Source of the DNA: Saccoglossus kowalevskii
Lineage: Eukaryota; Hemichordata; Enteropneusta; Harrimaniidae
NCBI RefSeq assembly: GCF_000003605.2
Contig: NW_003135352.1
Location: forward strand, 207,308 to 229,995
DNA length: 22,688 bases
Reading direction: 5' to 3'
The position numbers were made by a program, and so were the translations under genes. The first letter of the stretch is position 1; each line of letters opens with the position of its first letter. The notes under the pieces are model-generated. The model had not been told where the DNA came from, made no database searches, and worked only from the letters and a program-made list of their open reading frames with translations. This document shows positions 1-11,199 of this stretch, one piece after another.

Positions 1-900
1 GGTTATATTGGCATATACCGCAAAACCCGAGCATTGCATCGGTTTCACGAAGATCGTTATGGCGCGACGGAAACCATATTCGTCCGCTAGCGAAATTGGT
101 AAATCTTAGTGACGTTTTTTAATGTTTTATTTTCTCATTTTATAGTGTGAATCATAGTCAACATTCAAGCAAAATAAAAGTTAAATGAGTTTTATTGAAC
201 GCTTGTTTGGTATATTGTCGCATGTCTTCAATGTTTTTGTCAGCGGTAGCCCATTGGGGGAGGGGAGAGCTGGAGAATATATGATTCCTTGGCAAATATT
301 GTATCCAATATGATGATTTTGTTTGCACATTATGCAGTCGCCGCACGTTTTTTTTGTTTGTTTTTTTTTTGTCTTATTTTCTCTCCACTCAAAGCAGTTT
401 GAGCAATATATGGAAACTTTGTAGGCCAGAGTAAGGATAAATGTACGATAAATTTACTTACCTTATTCTTGTCGTTGGAGGCACCAGTAGGTATTTCAAG
501 AAAGCACGAATATTCCACTACATTATTCTACTTCTATATTCTACTTCTATATGTATTTCAGACAAACCCTGTGATATGTCGAGAAAATGTTTTATTTCAG
601 GGGCATTATCACGTTGCGAGTTCGGTGCACTGCGACTCTGTGCGTTTGGAACGATCAAAATTTGTCCTGCCTTCCGGTTTGTTGACCCCAGGTCACGCAA
701 TATGCGCAAGCGCACAAACGATGAACGCGCAAACGCTATCAATTCGGGAACCGGGAATTGGATGGTACAAAATCGGGCACAGAAATGATAGATCAGAATA
801 TGCTGGTACAGAATAATCCAAAGTTTTAAAATGTATAAATTAAAAAAGTAATTATGTGATTTTCCGTTTACTGTGAGTCTCGCGTAAACCGTGAAAGACG
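1..900. other. Non-coding stretch, no gene recognised
   Basis: AT-rich on the left with a T-rich low-complexity run near 350-372, and moderately GC-rich between about 600 and 770. A short tandem duplication of a 14-nt unit (ATTCTACTTCTATA) lies near 525-553. Two overlapping open frames of about 115 codons (441-788 and 469-816) cross two AG acceptor-like sites after pyrimidine-rich tracts (near 560 and 600), but neither has a familiar domain or a proven start. I see nothing else that can be annotated. Confidence 0.5.
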
Positions 901-902
901 CG

Positions 903-1370
903 TATATACCCGGGGGAATGATCTGGTACGCATGTCTGTGAAAGAAAACGCGTTAAAAGAGTGTTTTTAAAGAAAAGCACGTTAACGCGCGTTACGCGTT
1001 TAGGGTTACCATTTTGGTCAAAATAGACAAAATGGGTGTCTTTTTCCGGTTGTCAACGTGATAAGTGTGGTTATTTTTTAAATGAGATTATCGTTTTTTT
1101 AAGGAATTCAATGATCGCAAAAACTAGGAAAACGTCCGGCCCCCTGGTTAACGACCCTCGATCACGGCATATGACCAAGCCGTGCTGAGACTGAAGGGTT
1201 AGAATGCTAACATATCGCGAGATCAGGCGCGAGTTCAAGGTGCGTGATCTTTTAGCTTTCTAACAGTGAAATTTTGCCCTTTTAAAACGTGTTTAGGGTC
1301 ATTTTGAAAACCCCTTTCACAGACATGGGTTCCAGGTATTTTCACAAGTCGGACCCCCGGGCGTATGTAT
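903..1370. mobile_element. Inverted-repeat, MITE-like element
   Basis: The two ends are inverted copies of each other. CCCGGGGG at 909-916 faces CCCCCGGG at 1354-1361. A 22-nt arm at 923-944 (ending CATGTCTGTGAAAG) pairs with 1314-1335 with two mismatches. The right arm carries about 12 extra bases between the two blocks. The interior has no long open frame, so this looks like a non-autonomous DNA transposon (MITE) of about 470 bp rather than an autonomous element. A GTTTAGGGT-containing segment occurs in direct orientation near both ends (about 998 and 1290). No target-site duplication is obvious. The inverted ends are seen directly; the transposon class is inferred. Confidence 0.5.
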
Positions 1371-1384
1371 AGAACATTTATTTA

Positions 1385-1408
1385 TTAAAGGGCGGTAGTC
1401 GTCGTGCC
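1385..1408 (-). repeat. CpG-rich palindrome-family repeat, copy 1
   Basis: The segment TTAAAGGGCGGTAGTCGTCG followed by TGCC matches, with few changes, the arms seen at 12824-12851 and, in reverse complement, 11983-12026 and 12931-12958. It follows the right end of the inverted-repeat element by about 15 bp. This is a dispersed repeat of unknown type; only the core is preserved here. Confidence 0.4.
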
Positions 1409-1801
1409 ACGCATGCGCGAGATATATGGGTCTTATATAAACAAAGATGTTAAGAATTTATAATTTATTCAAACCCGATTTTAAATTTGAAAAGTCTTGG
1501 GAATGTAAAAATGCAGAATTATGTAACTGAGTATTGAGACTGGAAAAATTATGTACTTCCAGGCTGGATCATCAAAAAAATACTTTTTAAAACCATGAAA
1601 TATTATTTTGAAAGGCCATGGGTTCAATTAAAAAAAATAAACAATAAAGACTATATTTTAAAACCAGTAATAACCAGAAACAGCAAAATATTTCAACATT
1701 ACAATAATAACGAGCACAACGCATCATATCATATCTTTTTTTAGTATATTTACTACTTATTTATATGACTACTATAATTAGTAAAATTACTGTAACAATA
1801 C

Positions 1802-1863
1802 TGTAACTCAGATGTAATTCGATTGTGTAATAAAGAAAGCTGAGTTACATTGTGGTGACGTCA
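1802..1863. promoter_or_regulatory. 10-bp inverted repeat followed by a CRE palindrome
   Basis: TGTAACTCAG (1802-1811) and CTGAGTTACA (1840-1849) are exact reverse complements with a 28-nt spacer. A full cAMP-response-element palindrome, TGACGTCA, follows at 1856-1863. The motifs are seen directly. Regulatory function is only a possibility, because no gene is recognised nearby. Confidence 0.25.
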
Positions 1864-1929
1864 TTTAAAAGTCGGGAGAGGCACCTTTTTCAAAGACAAT
1901 GATGGGATATACAGCCACGGCACGGTGTC

Positions 1930-2051
1930 ATTACACGTTTATAGTCGGCAATGGTGTGAAAAACAGCTGTCGGCCACAAACACCTCTGAAATTACGATCA
2001 TTTGGCAGCATTGGTGTGAGATGCAGCTGCCGTAACAAATGGGGAAACGCA
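1930..2051 (+). repeat. 61-bp tandem duplication, two diverged units
   Basis: Unit 1 (1930-1990) and unit 2 (1991-2051) share ATTAC at the start, a GGCA..TGGTGTGA block, CAGCTG and then an ACAAA block in the same order. The 61-bp period is not a multiple of three. The 71-codon open frame across it (1899-2114) would therefore read the two units in different frames and is not a protein-level repeat. Confidence 0.45.
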
Positions 2052-2114
2052 CCAGAAATTATTGTCAATCGGCGAGCGAAAACGTGCTCATCAACCGGAT
2101 GTAAAAATATGTGA

Positions 2115-5100
2115 CATCCCTACCTTTAGGCTTATGCCAGGCTGATGTATCCTTGGTAACCATGGAAACGTTAAACCGCGCATTTTATGTATATATCGCC
2201 CGAAAAAGTACTTATCTCAAAAATAGCGCAGCTGTTAATACATATAATATAAGGTCGACAAAGGTCGAGTATGGATTATAAAAAAACAAATATTTGTTGT
2301 CTATATTAACCGTTTCAGTTGAGAGTGTTTTACATATATCGAGCATGTTTTACATACGGATCTTGGGCTTAAATTGACATATACATTCTCGTGTGTGTTA
2401 TAAATATTAGCCGAACATCTGATACATACGTGTTTTTTTTGTGATTCGTATTGTTGGAGGTCATGATGGTAATATTAATCCCCGCAGAAACACGTATGTT
2501 CTGAGTATACATATTACAATTGATGAGGTCAAACTAAAAAACGTATAGAGTGGGAAGGGGAACATATGTGACTCAGATTTATTGAAGGAGTCACCTCTGA
2601 GTATTAACCCTTCGATAACCACGATGTGTTAATTGCGTTTGCCGTGCTCACATAGCACCTTTTATGGCATGCAAACAGCCACACGAGATGCCATATTGAC
2701 ATCAACTAAACAATTTGATTGATTTGGGTTTTTTACATTTAAAAAACTGGGGGCTGAAGATTCTAACAAAATCACTTTCGGTGGCTGAATAATATAAAAT
2801 AGTGGGATAGATACGAACATAAACATATTTTTTGCCATGCATAGTAGAAAGGTAGAAGGGCAGAGCGCTGAAGTCGTTATAAAAGTTTAAATATACATTT
2901 GTATGGAACAAAATAAGCTAGAATTAAAATTAACCAATTCAGAATTGGTATCAGCAAGGGGCCCAATTTGAATAAGGAAAGAATCGCAGTTGCTTTAAAT
3001 TGTTACGTGTTATGGACGTAGACACTATTAAATATTGAATTTGAATGATATTTGGTATTTGCTTATTTTTTTTACAAATACGTTAGGAAGCAAGGCTCCG
3101 AGCTTCGTGCCCTTCACTATAGATTACAAAAATATGTTTTTACTTCAGCCATCGGCTATTGCGTAATTTATCGTTCTCATATGCACATACAAGATGACTG
3201 CCGCATATGAGTAAAAGGGAATAATATGTTATTGAACCAATTCATTGATTCGCTTTTCAAATTATGGAGACTTCGCCATCAAATGTACAACAGTTTCTCG
3301 CAATCACTGATCTTATTAGTAATGTACGTCATTCGTGGTTATTGGCTTAAACAACAAATCACAGCTTTCTGGTCTAGTGGTGATGACAGTGTCCCGCGTA
3401 TGGGTTTAGTGTTGCTCATTTGTACCTGTGCTGGGTTTGAATATCGGAGTTTAGAAGTTATTAATCATTACTCACAGTATCATGGAAATGTGATGTTCCA
3501 CTAATAAAGAGAGACGTTTGTATAGAAAAATCTACGTAACGGTTCGTCCTGTTAAGCACATTGACCATCACGTAGGGTTTTGGTTGCATGCTGATCATAG
3601 TAAACCAGATCGTTCATGTTCGGATTACTTCGATCGGTGGCATTAAACACGTCGTTTATTATATAGAACATAGAGTAATAAAAATGCCTAAAATTATCAA
3701 AATATAATAATTGCAAATGATTTGAGGGTCCGTCGTGCACCTTCTATTTTGCGTAAACGTAAGGAAATCCACCTTGTATTTACATTTTAGATACTGAACA
3801 TGTTACTTATGGGCGAGAACTTCCCATTTTAGTAAATATTATGATTCACATGAATAATACTATTCATAGCATAGCAAATTAAAATAAAATAAAACAATGA
3901 ATTCACCATAGAAAGTATTGCAAAAATGCACAATTTTTCACCATATTTCGGACTTCTGTTAATGTTTTATGTGTGGTATACTCATGACATTGACCGAAAA
4001 AAATTAAAGCATTTAGGAGATGGTCTATAATTTTCAATTTGACACGAATAATAAAAATGTCAATATTGCCCCTCAGATTTGACTACGTTAATTCTAAAAC
4101 GTCATTGACGAATACATTTTCCGTGATGAAATGAAGTCATTGCATTGACTCTCGAGTTTATGTCGCTTGATTCTTCCTGTCATAACTACTTGATTTGTTT
4201 CAAATGTGCAATAAATTGAATCACAATCTCGTAAACATACTCCCACACAAATCTGTGTGTAAGTTTATCGAGAAGTCGCGGATTTAAGCGGTATACGTAT
4301 ATGATTGAATACATCTGAAAAATATGTGCCCAATCGCGAATTACAATCAAATACTCTTCACAGAATACAGTACGTTCAAAGAAGAGACGCATATTCGTTG
4401 ACATTTTTTCGAACCTATATTTTTTTTATTATAGATTACCCCCTAAATGTTAAGTATTCTGAAAATGAAAGTATTTTTTGAATTAAAACAAGCTTTTATT
4501 TGTTTTGTCTCGAAAATGTACATTTATCTGTGTTTTTTTCACAATATGCATATATTGCATATCATGGTCATTAAAAATGCATAGACAATAATAATGAAAA
4601 ACCAGGACAAGGACTATTGGCCTTTAATAATATTCGCGATATTTTATTCAATTTACTATTATTTTTATTATTAATATTATATTATTAGTATAACGTTTTT
4701 GTTATTCATTAACATGATCCATACATATAAATGTTATATTTGTGATTCTGCAACCGATTTGTTTGCTTCGTGTTATAAGGGTCATATTTACATTTAGACA
4801 CTAAAATAAAAAGTAACCCAAAAGTTGGGTTGGCCCTCGATCTCTAATAAGAGAGTTAGATTAGACAGTTTAGGATTAAATACGCGGTCAATATAGACAA
4901 CAGCTATGTTATCATCTTTAACCCTTTTTGAAAATGGATATAATCATTGTGTGTGTGCTTTTTACCACATTGAGTTCGTTACAGAGCTGTACTTTTTCCA
5001 CACGACATTTCACGATGAGTTAATCGCATTGTATGTGTTACAAAGTGTTTGCGAAGTAACTCCGCTATGATTGGGTAACCATTCTTCATGAAAGGAAGAA

Positions 5101-6585
5101 AAAAAAACTTTAACTTGTAATGTGAATTATTTATTTTTCTAGTTAACTGTAAATTGTCATTTGAACTGTGTTTTTTGACAAATAACACAATATTTGATTT
5201 AATTTCCCTTCATATAGCCACCTCGAAAAAACACTGTGTCTCGTTTACTTAGTTATTAATAGCGAATAGGTACTATAGCTTCAATATAATTTTCTGAAAC
5301 ATTAATGTAATGGCCTGTGTACAAATATTCATAATAGATTTGTTTACCTTACTCAAAAACTATGTGTTGTCTCTTAACATGGATTCTCTGCAACAATCAC
5401 GTATTGTTGTTGAAATTGTATCTCAAGAAGATTAAATGTCCTCGAACGAAGTCCTTGTAAAACACAGGCAATTCTTAGCTCGCCTACCCCCGATAAAATA
5501 GAATTATTTAGCCGGCTACCTTCAGTTGTTTCGTGGCACTATTCTCCACGTTTATCGAGACTTGCATTTGCCTTCTGTGATAAACTAGTGTCTTGTTATC
5601 AGATAATCCACAGGGCTTCTCACGGTGACCCAATATTGCAATGAGACTCAACCTGTCACTGGTTATGACCTCTGTCTAATCAAATGCTGTCAATTAAACA
5701 CTGCATCTCTTGCTGACACTCAAACTATGTTATAGGTTTGTCTTGCAGTCACAACTACCGAATCAACCACTGTGATTAGCTGGCTGAGTGTGACTACTTT
5801 ATAATGACTCTTCATTGACACAGCGTGCATTTAGTAGGCTTGCTTGGAATTTTGCGTAATGTGCGCCACATACGGTAGAATGGGGGAAATGTTTTGTTTC
5901 AGAGAAAGTTTTGTTGCTCCAAGTCTACATTTAATGCATGTATTCGAGAAACTTATTAAATAAATGTTAAACATGTTTTGTTGTTGGGGTATTATATAAT
6001 CTTAACAAAAATGAAATCAAATATACGCGTCTCACATGTCCTACAGTCAAACAGAACAAGTTTATCCTAACTAAACAGGTAAAGCAAACTTAAGTACTGT
6101 CTACTCATATAATCTACTGTTAAATTCTCAGAACCTATCAGTGTTTCTTGAAATTATAATTTCAAACAAATAATGATCATCTTATTATAAAGCTATTCTT
6201 AGTATAATTACTATTAAAGTACATTAATGATCAGCACATAAAACGAATTCCGTCTTATTTACATAATTCTGAAAATTCTTAATCACAAATACAATTGCTA
6301 AACAGAACTTCTTAATCTAAGGTCATTGACTCTGCCTTCGGTCATCTGACTCCGCTCCGAGTTATATCCACCTACAGATAGTATATATGATTATTGTCAG
6401 CTGTACCAGTCTCATTGTTGCCTTTGGTTGCAGTCTTAACACAAATAACTTGTCAATTTTTGGTTCATTTCTGTCATCTCTACGTTTTTCGTTGATGTGG
6501 TATACTTTCACTTCGTCGCCAATGTCTTATAATCCAACTGTTAATCTTTCCATTCAGGTAGAAACTCATAATTGTCTCTAGGTAA
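2115..6585. other. Long AT-rich non-coding stretch
   Basis: I find no exon, RNA gene or transposon domain that I can support across most of this span. It includes very AT-rich segments (for example 4640-4700, with TTATTATTA-type runs). Open frames are short, scattered over both strands and without recognisable motifs. Between about 6400 and 6530 on the minus strand a stretch containing GDEVKVYHINEKRRDD may be a continuation of the gypsy integrase relic beyond the LINE; this is weak. Confidence 0.5.
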
Positions 6586-6590
6586 AAGTT

Positions 6591-6627
6591 TCGATTTGAT
6601 TTATTTGATTTGTTTTGATTTATTTCA
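6591..6627 (-). repeat. LINE 3' tail of short AAATC-type repeats
   Basis: Read on the minus strand the segment is a run of imperfect short repeats (AAATAAATCAAAACAAATC followed by further AAATC copies). It lies downstream of the LINE reading frame. Non-LTR elements of the Jockey/CR1/L2 group often end in such simple repeats instead of poly(A), so I take this as the 3' terminus of the element. Confidence 0.55.
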
Positions 6628-6884
6628 CCAGAAAATATACAACAAAAGAAAACAAACAATGTGAGAATGAAGAAAAAAAGATGTTTGAAATTTTCTGGTT
6701 TGGTCTGTATGATATTATGGTAATAAAACTGGTTGAATGATTAAATAATGATTAGAATAATTCAATTAAAATGGAGTTAGGTAGGTAGGACATCCAAGAA
6801 TAGTAATATACAACATATAGAAGGAAGAAATGAAAGCAAATAACAAATCTGATGTGTAAAAAACATATTGATAAAGTAAAAGGT

Positions 6885-7508
6885 TTAATTCTGTTGTAGG
6901 TAATGCTTTAATGTGTATTTGAAGTGTGTTCTATTATGGGATATTTTAAGGGAGGCTGGGAGTGAGTTTCAAAGTTTAACAGATGCAAATTTTAAATTAT
7001 GATGAGAAATGGTCAGGTTAACTTTTGGAATTGGAAGATTGCTTTGGAATATTGACTTCGTCGGATAGCTATGGGACAGATCATCAAAGTAGTGACTCAG
7101 ATTATTGGCAAAGCGATTATGTTTAAGGTCAAATATAAATAGACAAGTGTTAAGTTTGCAAAGTTTATAAGTATCTAGTATGCCGAGTTGATGACAGTTA
7201 TGCGCAGAAGGTGCAAACAAGTCTGAAAATGTGATTAGTCTAGCTACATTTTTTTGTAAACGAAGTATTGGTTCCAGCAACGTAGGATATGTATTCCCCC
7301 AAATTTCAATGCAGTAGGATAAATGTGGCAGAATTAGTGTGTTATATAGAAAGAGTAGTATTGATTTAGGGACATAGTGGCGAATGCGAGAAATTATGCC
7401 TACTTTTGGGCTGATAATTTTCTTAAATTTTTCAATGTGAGTTTTCCATGTCATTGATGGATCAATGGTTACCCCTAAGTAGGTGACAGAAGGTACGCGT
7501 CTAGACAA
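6885..7508 (-). pseudogene. Reverse transcriptase thumb and C-terminal relic
   Basis: Longest uninterrupted part of the LINE protein: 179 codons (7508 to 6969), then one TGA, then about 27 more readable codons to a TAA at 6885-6887. The order YLGV(T)ID, W-x-HI, Y-x-LI-x-PHLSYC-x-x-W-G, L-x-x-LQKN-AR-I and FASVKL is typical of the region after the polymerase palm in Jockey-superfamily LINEs. The catalytic Asp pair is not intact. No endonuclease domain or ORF1 is present in the window. Confidence 0.8.
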
Positions 7509-7734
7509 CCTGGGTAGGTTTTTGTGGAGTTTTTATGATCATATAGTTAGTTTTTTCCACACGTATTGTAAGTTTGTTAGTTTGACATCATTTAACGACT
7601 TCACTGAAATTTGTATTAATATCAGTAAGGTTTTTTATTAGTGTTCAAGAATTTAAATTTCTGTTGCATGTCCTCTTGTCATAATGGTGTTTGTATCTAC
7701 CCTGTGCCTTACTAGGTTCCGCCTGTCTATTTTG

Positions 7735-7932
7735 CCGGTATTTTATAGTTTGGTTGCATAGATCCATTCCATATGTTGCTCACACTTCTGGAGGGTCTGC
7801 TTGCTCTTTCTTGACATGCATCAGTCCGCACACAATTCGCCCATATAACAGTTCAAAAGACAAGAACCTGGAACTCATCAGCAGTTCTTTGTCGTATGTG
7901 TACATGGCAGTAGGTGACGATTTCAATAGTGT
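7735..7932 (-). pseudogene. Ty3/gypsy integrase C-terminal relic
   Basis: On the minus strand an open segment of about 50 codons ends at a TGA (7780-7782). It contains SFELLYGR (7837-7860), preceded by YTYDKELLMSSRFL and followed by IVCGLMHVKKE. This matches the conserved Ty3/gypsy integrase stretch in which an F-A-Y-R-E segment is followed about ten residues later by GFSPFELLYGR and then V-R-G-P; the alignment needs no gap. Flanking frames are broken and no LTR was recognised. The LINE abuts its downstream side, which suggests later insertion into the gypsy copy. The motif is seen directly; family knowledge gives the name. Confidence 0.7.
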
Positions 7933-7939
7933 GGTCGTT

Positions 7940-10560
7940 CATGACACATCCTATTTCCCATAGATATCTGGCGAAATATCTCCCCAGTCACGCAAAATAT
8001 ATGATGTTTCTTTTTCTTCCAGTTAACTTACATGGGTCATTTTCTGAAAACACTTGTGCAAAGCCATTCATAGCTCATTGACAAATCTGGTTAACATGCT
8101 GATATATACTAATTCTTCAAAGCAAGTAGGGAACTTTTCCCAACCATGGGTTCAAAGTTCAAGTTAAATAAACTATAACAATAAAAATGTGCAATTATCT
8201 ACCAAACATACAGTTGCCTGTGAAATCGTACAATAGTCCGTCTATTCAGCGTGCCCATGTCGTTGTAATAAAAAAAACTTGCTACCTTTGGTAGTCTTGT
8301 AGCATGATACTCGAAACTTGTCAAGACTTCTATTTACCTTCTATTGTCCACGTTTATGCATTAGAATGGTCATTTTAATGTCACACAGTATGCATCGAAT
8401 TTTCCATGAGTACAATATATATATATTTATGTAAATTAACCTTTCTTATTACAATGCAACCGCTTGATTATCATTTTTAGTTGTTTTTGCGTGATTCCCA
8501 ATTTACTCAAATCATAACAAACAACACAATCATGTGGTATTTCTAATACTGTTTTTCCTAACCAAGTTTGCTATAGGGACATCTGTCTGAGTTAATACAT
8601 TCATATACTTATTAGAATCGCTTGTGTTATTTCTCACGTACGTGTGCCGGAATATTAAAGCTTCAGAAATGATGTGTACATTGTTGACCAACAGAAATTC
8701 CGAAATAGGACCAGAATATCGTACTATTTATATTGTATCGGGATGCAAAGCTTGAAACATTAGAATGACTGGTGGACATTTTTTGTTCATAGTACATTTT
8801 TAGAGGCCTAGCAATGTTTATTTAAGCCCATTCAAATTACCTTGTCAAAGTATCAACAACTAGCAGATTGACTGACAAATATATACTGGATGCAGTGTTA
8901 GTTGGCTCAATTGAATTTTAGAATCTTTTGAGTAGTATGGGTCAGTGTTTCCCTTCCTTAACAGATTATTATTCCATAGCATATTATATATCATTGGTTT
9001 GAGGTCATCTACAAACAATTTAAAGTTACAGGCATGTGCCCTCTAAAGGGGTGTATCTGAATACCAAATTTCATGAACTTAGTGTCAAACATTAATTCAC
9101 GATTTTCAAATCATGTTTTTTTTCAATATTTGCTAATTAATAGTGTTTTTTATGTTTTATGTGTGAAAAGATTTTCTTCCCTGACGAATAAATTATGTAA
9201 ATGAATATCAGAATACAAATATATAGTTTTCATGCTATCAAATCATACATACTTAAAATGTATGTCAAAATGTTAATGTTTATGCAAATAAGTGAGGTCA
9301 ACATGTCCTACTGGTGATTTTATTCAAGCGATTTAAAATGTCTACATTGGCCATTGCTTGATATTTCTATGAACAAATGAGGTTAGAAAAGAACAAAATC
9401 AGGCTGCCTTCACTATCACACATGGATGGATTTTTTGAATTCAGCTTTTGCATGTGGTATCTGAAATGTACCAGCCGCTTCTGGTGGGGGATGACTTCAA
9501 TCTTCAAATGATTGTGAGAATAACGGTTGAAAACAAATATATGAGTTGACTTGGTGACAGAACAATTCGTATTCTTGGACACACCTATAAAAGTAGAAGA
9601 GGTTGTTCCATAAAATAGAATTATTGTTACGCCTCCATTAAAGACTATCTATGACAAAGCTTTGGGTTCAATGTACAATGTCACTGATGAGAAGCCATTT
9701 CGTTGTAATCAACCAGAAGTGATGTTTATGTTATGTGTAATATTGTACTTATTTGCATGCACTCTCAAGAAAATAGAAAAAGGGGGCTAAACATGTTGGG
9801 TAATATATGTTGTTGAATACAATAGTATGAATATGTAAACTGAGTATTTTGGATATGAGTATTGCTGCCATTGACTTGGAACTGAGCTTGATATTGAACA
9901 AGTCAAGATGTTGTAATCTTGGTGAATACAGATGTTAAAATTCTATTATAATATTCTATTATTTATTTAAATTTATATTTATTTAACTCAACCTTCTTGT
10001 GAAAGAGCCATAACAAAAACAACAAGGTACACAGCTTACATGAGTGAATTTTGTACATTTGAGATATGTATGAATCAACACAAACAGCTATATTTTGTGG
10101 AGGGTCCAGAATAAAGTAGAATGTCTTAGTACTTAGTGTCTTAACATGACTATAAAGTGATGGGATTTTCTGGAAATGTTTTTTTTTTCTTTCTCTAATT
10201 GCTGTGAGCATTTCATATTCACTGATGCGTATTTTACGTTAAATGTGGCTTTATGTATTGGGTCATTGACAGAGGCGGCGGCACGGAATGTTGCATGAGG
10301 GGTGAGATCTGAAATCTAGACCCTCTGAAACGCTATTTCCTTATTTTGAGGGACAAATTTTGCTGACACAAATGGTTTAATTTTTTTGGGGTGGACGACC
10401 CTAAAAGTTAGTAATTTAGAGTGAATAATTGGCCGGTCTAGTATCAATAGAAATTACTCTTCCAAAATCGAAATATTTGGTCAGAAATTAATCATGGATA
10501 ATCTATTCATGCATTTTTTGTATCCAAACTAAATATCCTTTGTCTGGGATCATGTACAGA
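7940..10560. other. Non-coding stretch, no gene recognised
   Basis: AT-rich sequence with only short, unfamiliar open frames on either strand. A short AT dinucleotide run lies near 8416-8427. Phrases such as TACCAAATTTCATGAAC near 9062 look like dispersed-repeat debris but cannot be assigned. No tRNA, splice-bounded coding exon or transposase motif was found. Confidence 0.5.
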
Positions 10561-10565
10561 GATAT

Positions 10566-11165
10566 AGTAGTATGGTCAAAAAGCAAGATTACAGACAGTC
10601 AACCATCTTTTATCTGATTGTGAAACTAATTGTCATGGACATGTATGCTAACATGTATAATTTGAAGAGAAAAAAAGACGGCTGCCAGTTGTTCATTTTG
10701 GATTCGAACATGAAACAAATTATCAAGGACATGTATCTCAACATAACCAATTTTTGTATCAAATTTGAACACAAATAACAAATCCTGTCAAAGAAACCAC
10801 ATTTTTCAAAAAACAAGATGAATGCCAGTCAGCCATCTTCAGTCTGATTATGGAACAAACTTATATGAACATGTATTCCTATATTTATGATGTATATGCC
10901 AAGCCTTGGGTATATAGTTGTATGGTCAAAATGCAAGATGGCCGCCAGTCGGCTATCTTTAATTCGATTGAAAAACAAATTTTCGTGGACGTGTAATCTA
11001 AAACGTACAATGCACGTACAAAATTTTAACAAAAACTGACAAAGCATGCATAAGATACCACATTTTCAAAAAGCAAAGTCGCTGCCAGTCGGCCATCTTT
11101 GACTCAATCCTGAAACGAATCGATATAGACATGTATCCTAACATGTATAATGTATGTAATGTATC
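10566..11165 (+). repeat. Tandem array of five diverged hairpin-bearing units
   Basis: Five units carry the same ordered blocks: TCAAAAAGCAAGATGGC, CCAGTCGGCCATCTTT, a GATTxGATTxTGAAACAAATT block, GGACATGTAT and CTAACATGTATAATG. Unit cores start near 10583, 10674, 10813, 10933 and 11072. The 2-to-3 and 4-to-5 spacings are both about 139 bp. Units 3 and 5 share the lead-in ACCACATTTT(T)CAAAAA, while units 1 and 4 share TATGGTCAAAA. This points to duplication of a dimer rather than of single units. The core of unit 4 (10935-10959) can pair AAGATGGCCG with CGGCTATCTT around a 5-nt CCAGT loop with one mismatch; the others keep parts of the same stem. No open frame is conserved among units. Confidence 0.75.
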
Positions 11166-11199
11166 AGTAAACCACTGCATGTGCATATATGCCAGGTAA

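Larger units (their letters stand above)
6590..7712 (-). mobile_element. 5'-truncated, decayed LINE (Jockey/CR1/L2-like)
   Basis: A non-LTR retrotransposon relic read right to left. It begins just at the catalytic region (DTNTIM near 7700, the remnant of an F/YADDTN box). It continues through a palm/thumb stretch containing KLTIRVEKTNYMIIK and reaches the diagnostic YLGVTIDPSMTWKTHI block. The thumb and C-terminal region follow, with YNTLILPHLSYCIEIWG and a final KL-stop-NSLPASLK. The 3' tail is at 6591-6627. Lesions include an in-frame TGA in place of a likely Trp at 7588-7590, a frameshift near 7510-7516, and TGA for the expected Trp at 6969-6971. Reading past that last stop, the frame ends at 6885. 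ACCTAG (read on the minus strand) flanks both ends (6578-6583 and 7712-7717) and may be a target-site duplication. The element cannot be mobile. Confidence 0.85.

Noticed and set aside
441-816. Two overlapping plus-strand open frames of about 115 codons with acceptor-like sites before 561 and 601
   Set aside because: No recognisable domain, no clear start or donor, and overlapping frames of equal length suggest chance openness in a GC-richer patch.
1899-2114. Cys-containing 71-codon open frame
   Set aside because: It spans a 61-bp tandem duplication whose period is not a multiple of three, so the repeat is not maintained as protein; no known motif.
3226-3504. 92-codon plus-strand open frame with some hydrophobic stretches
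   Set aside because: No homology recognised, no splice sites or promoter context, and AT-driven hydrophobic residues are expected by chance.
7691-7963. 90-codon plus-strand open frame starting at a TTG
   Set aside because: It is the antisense shadow of the Ty3/gypsy integrase relic on the minus strand.
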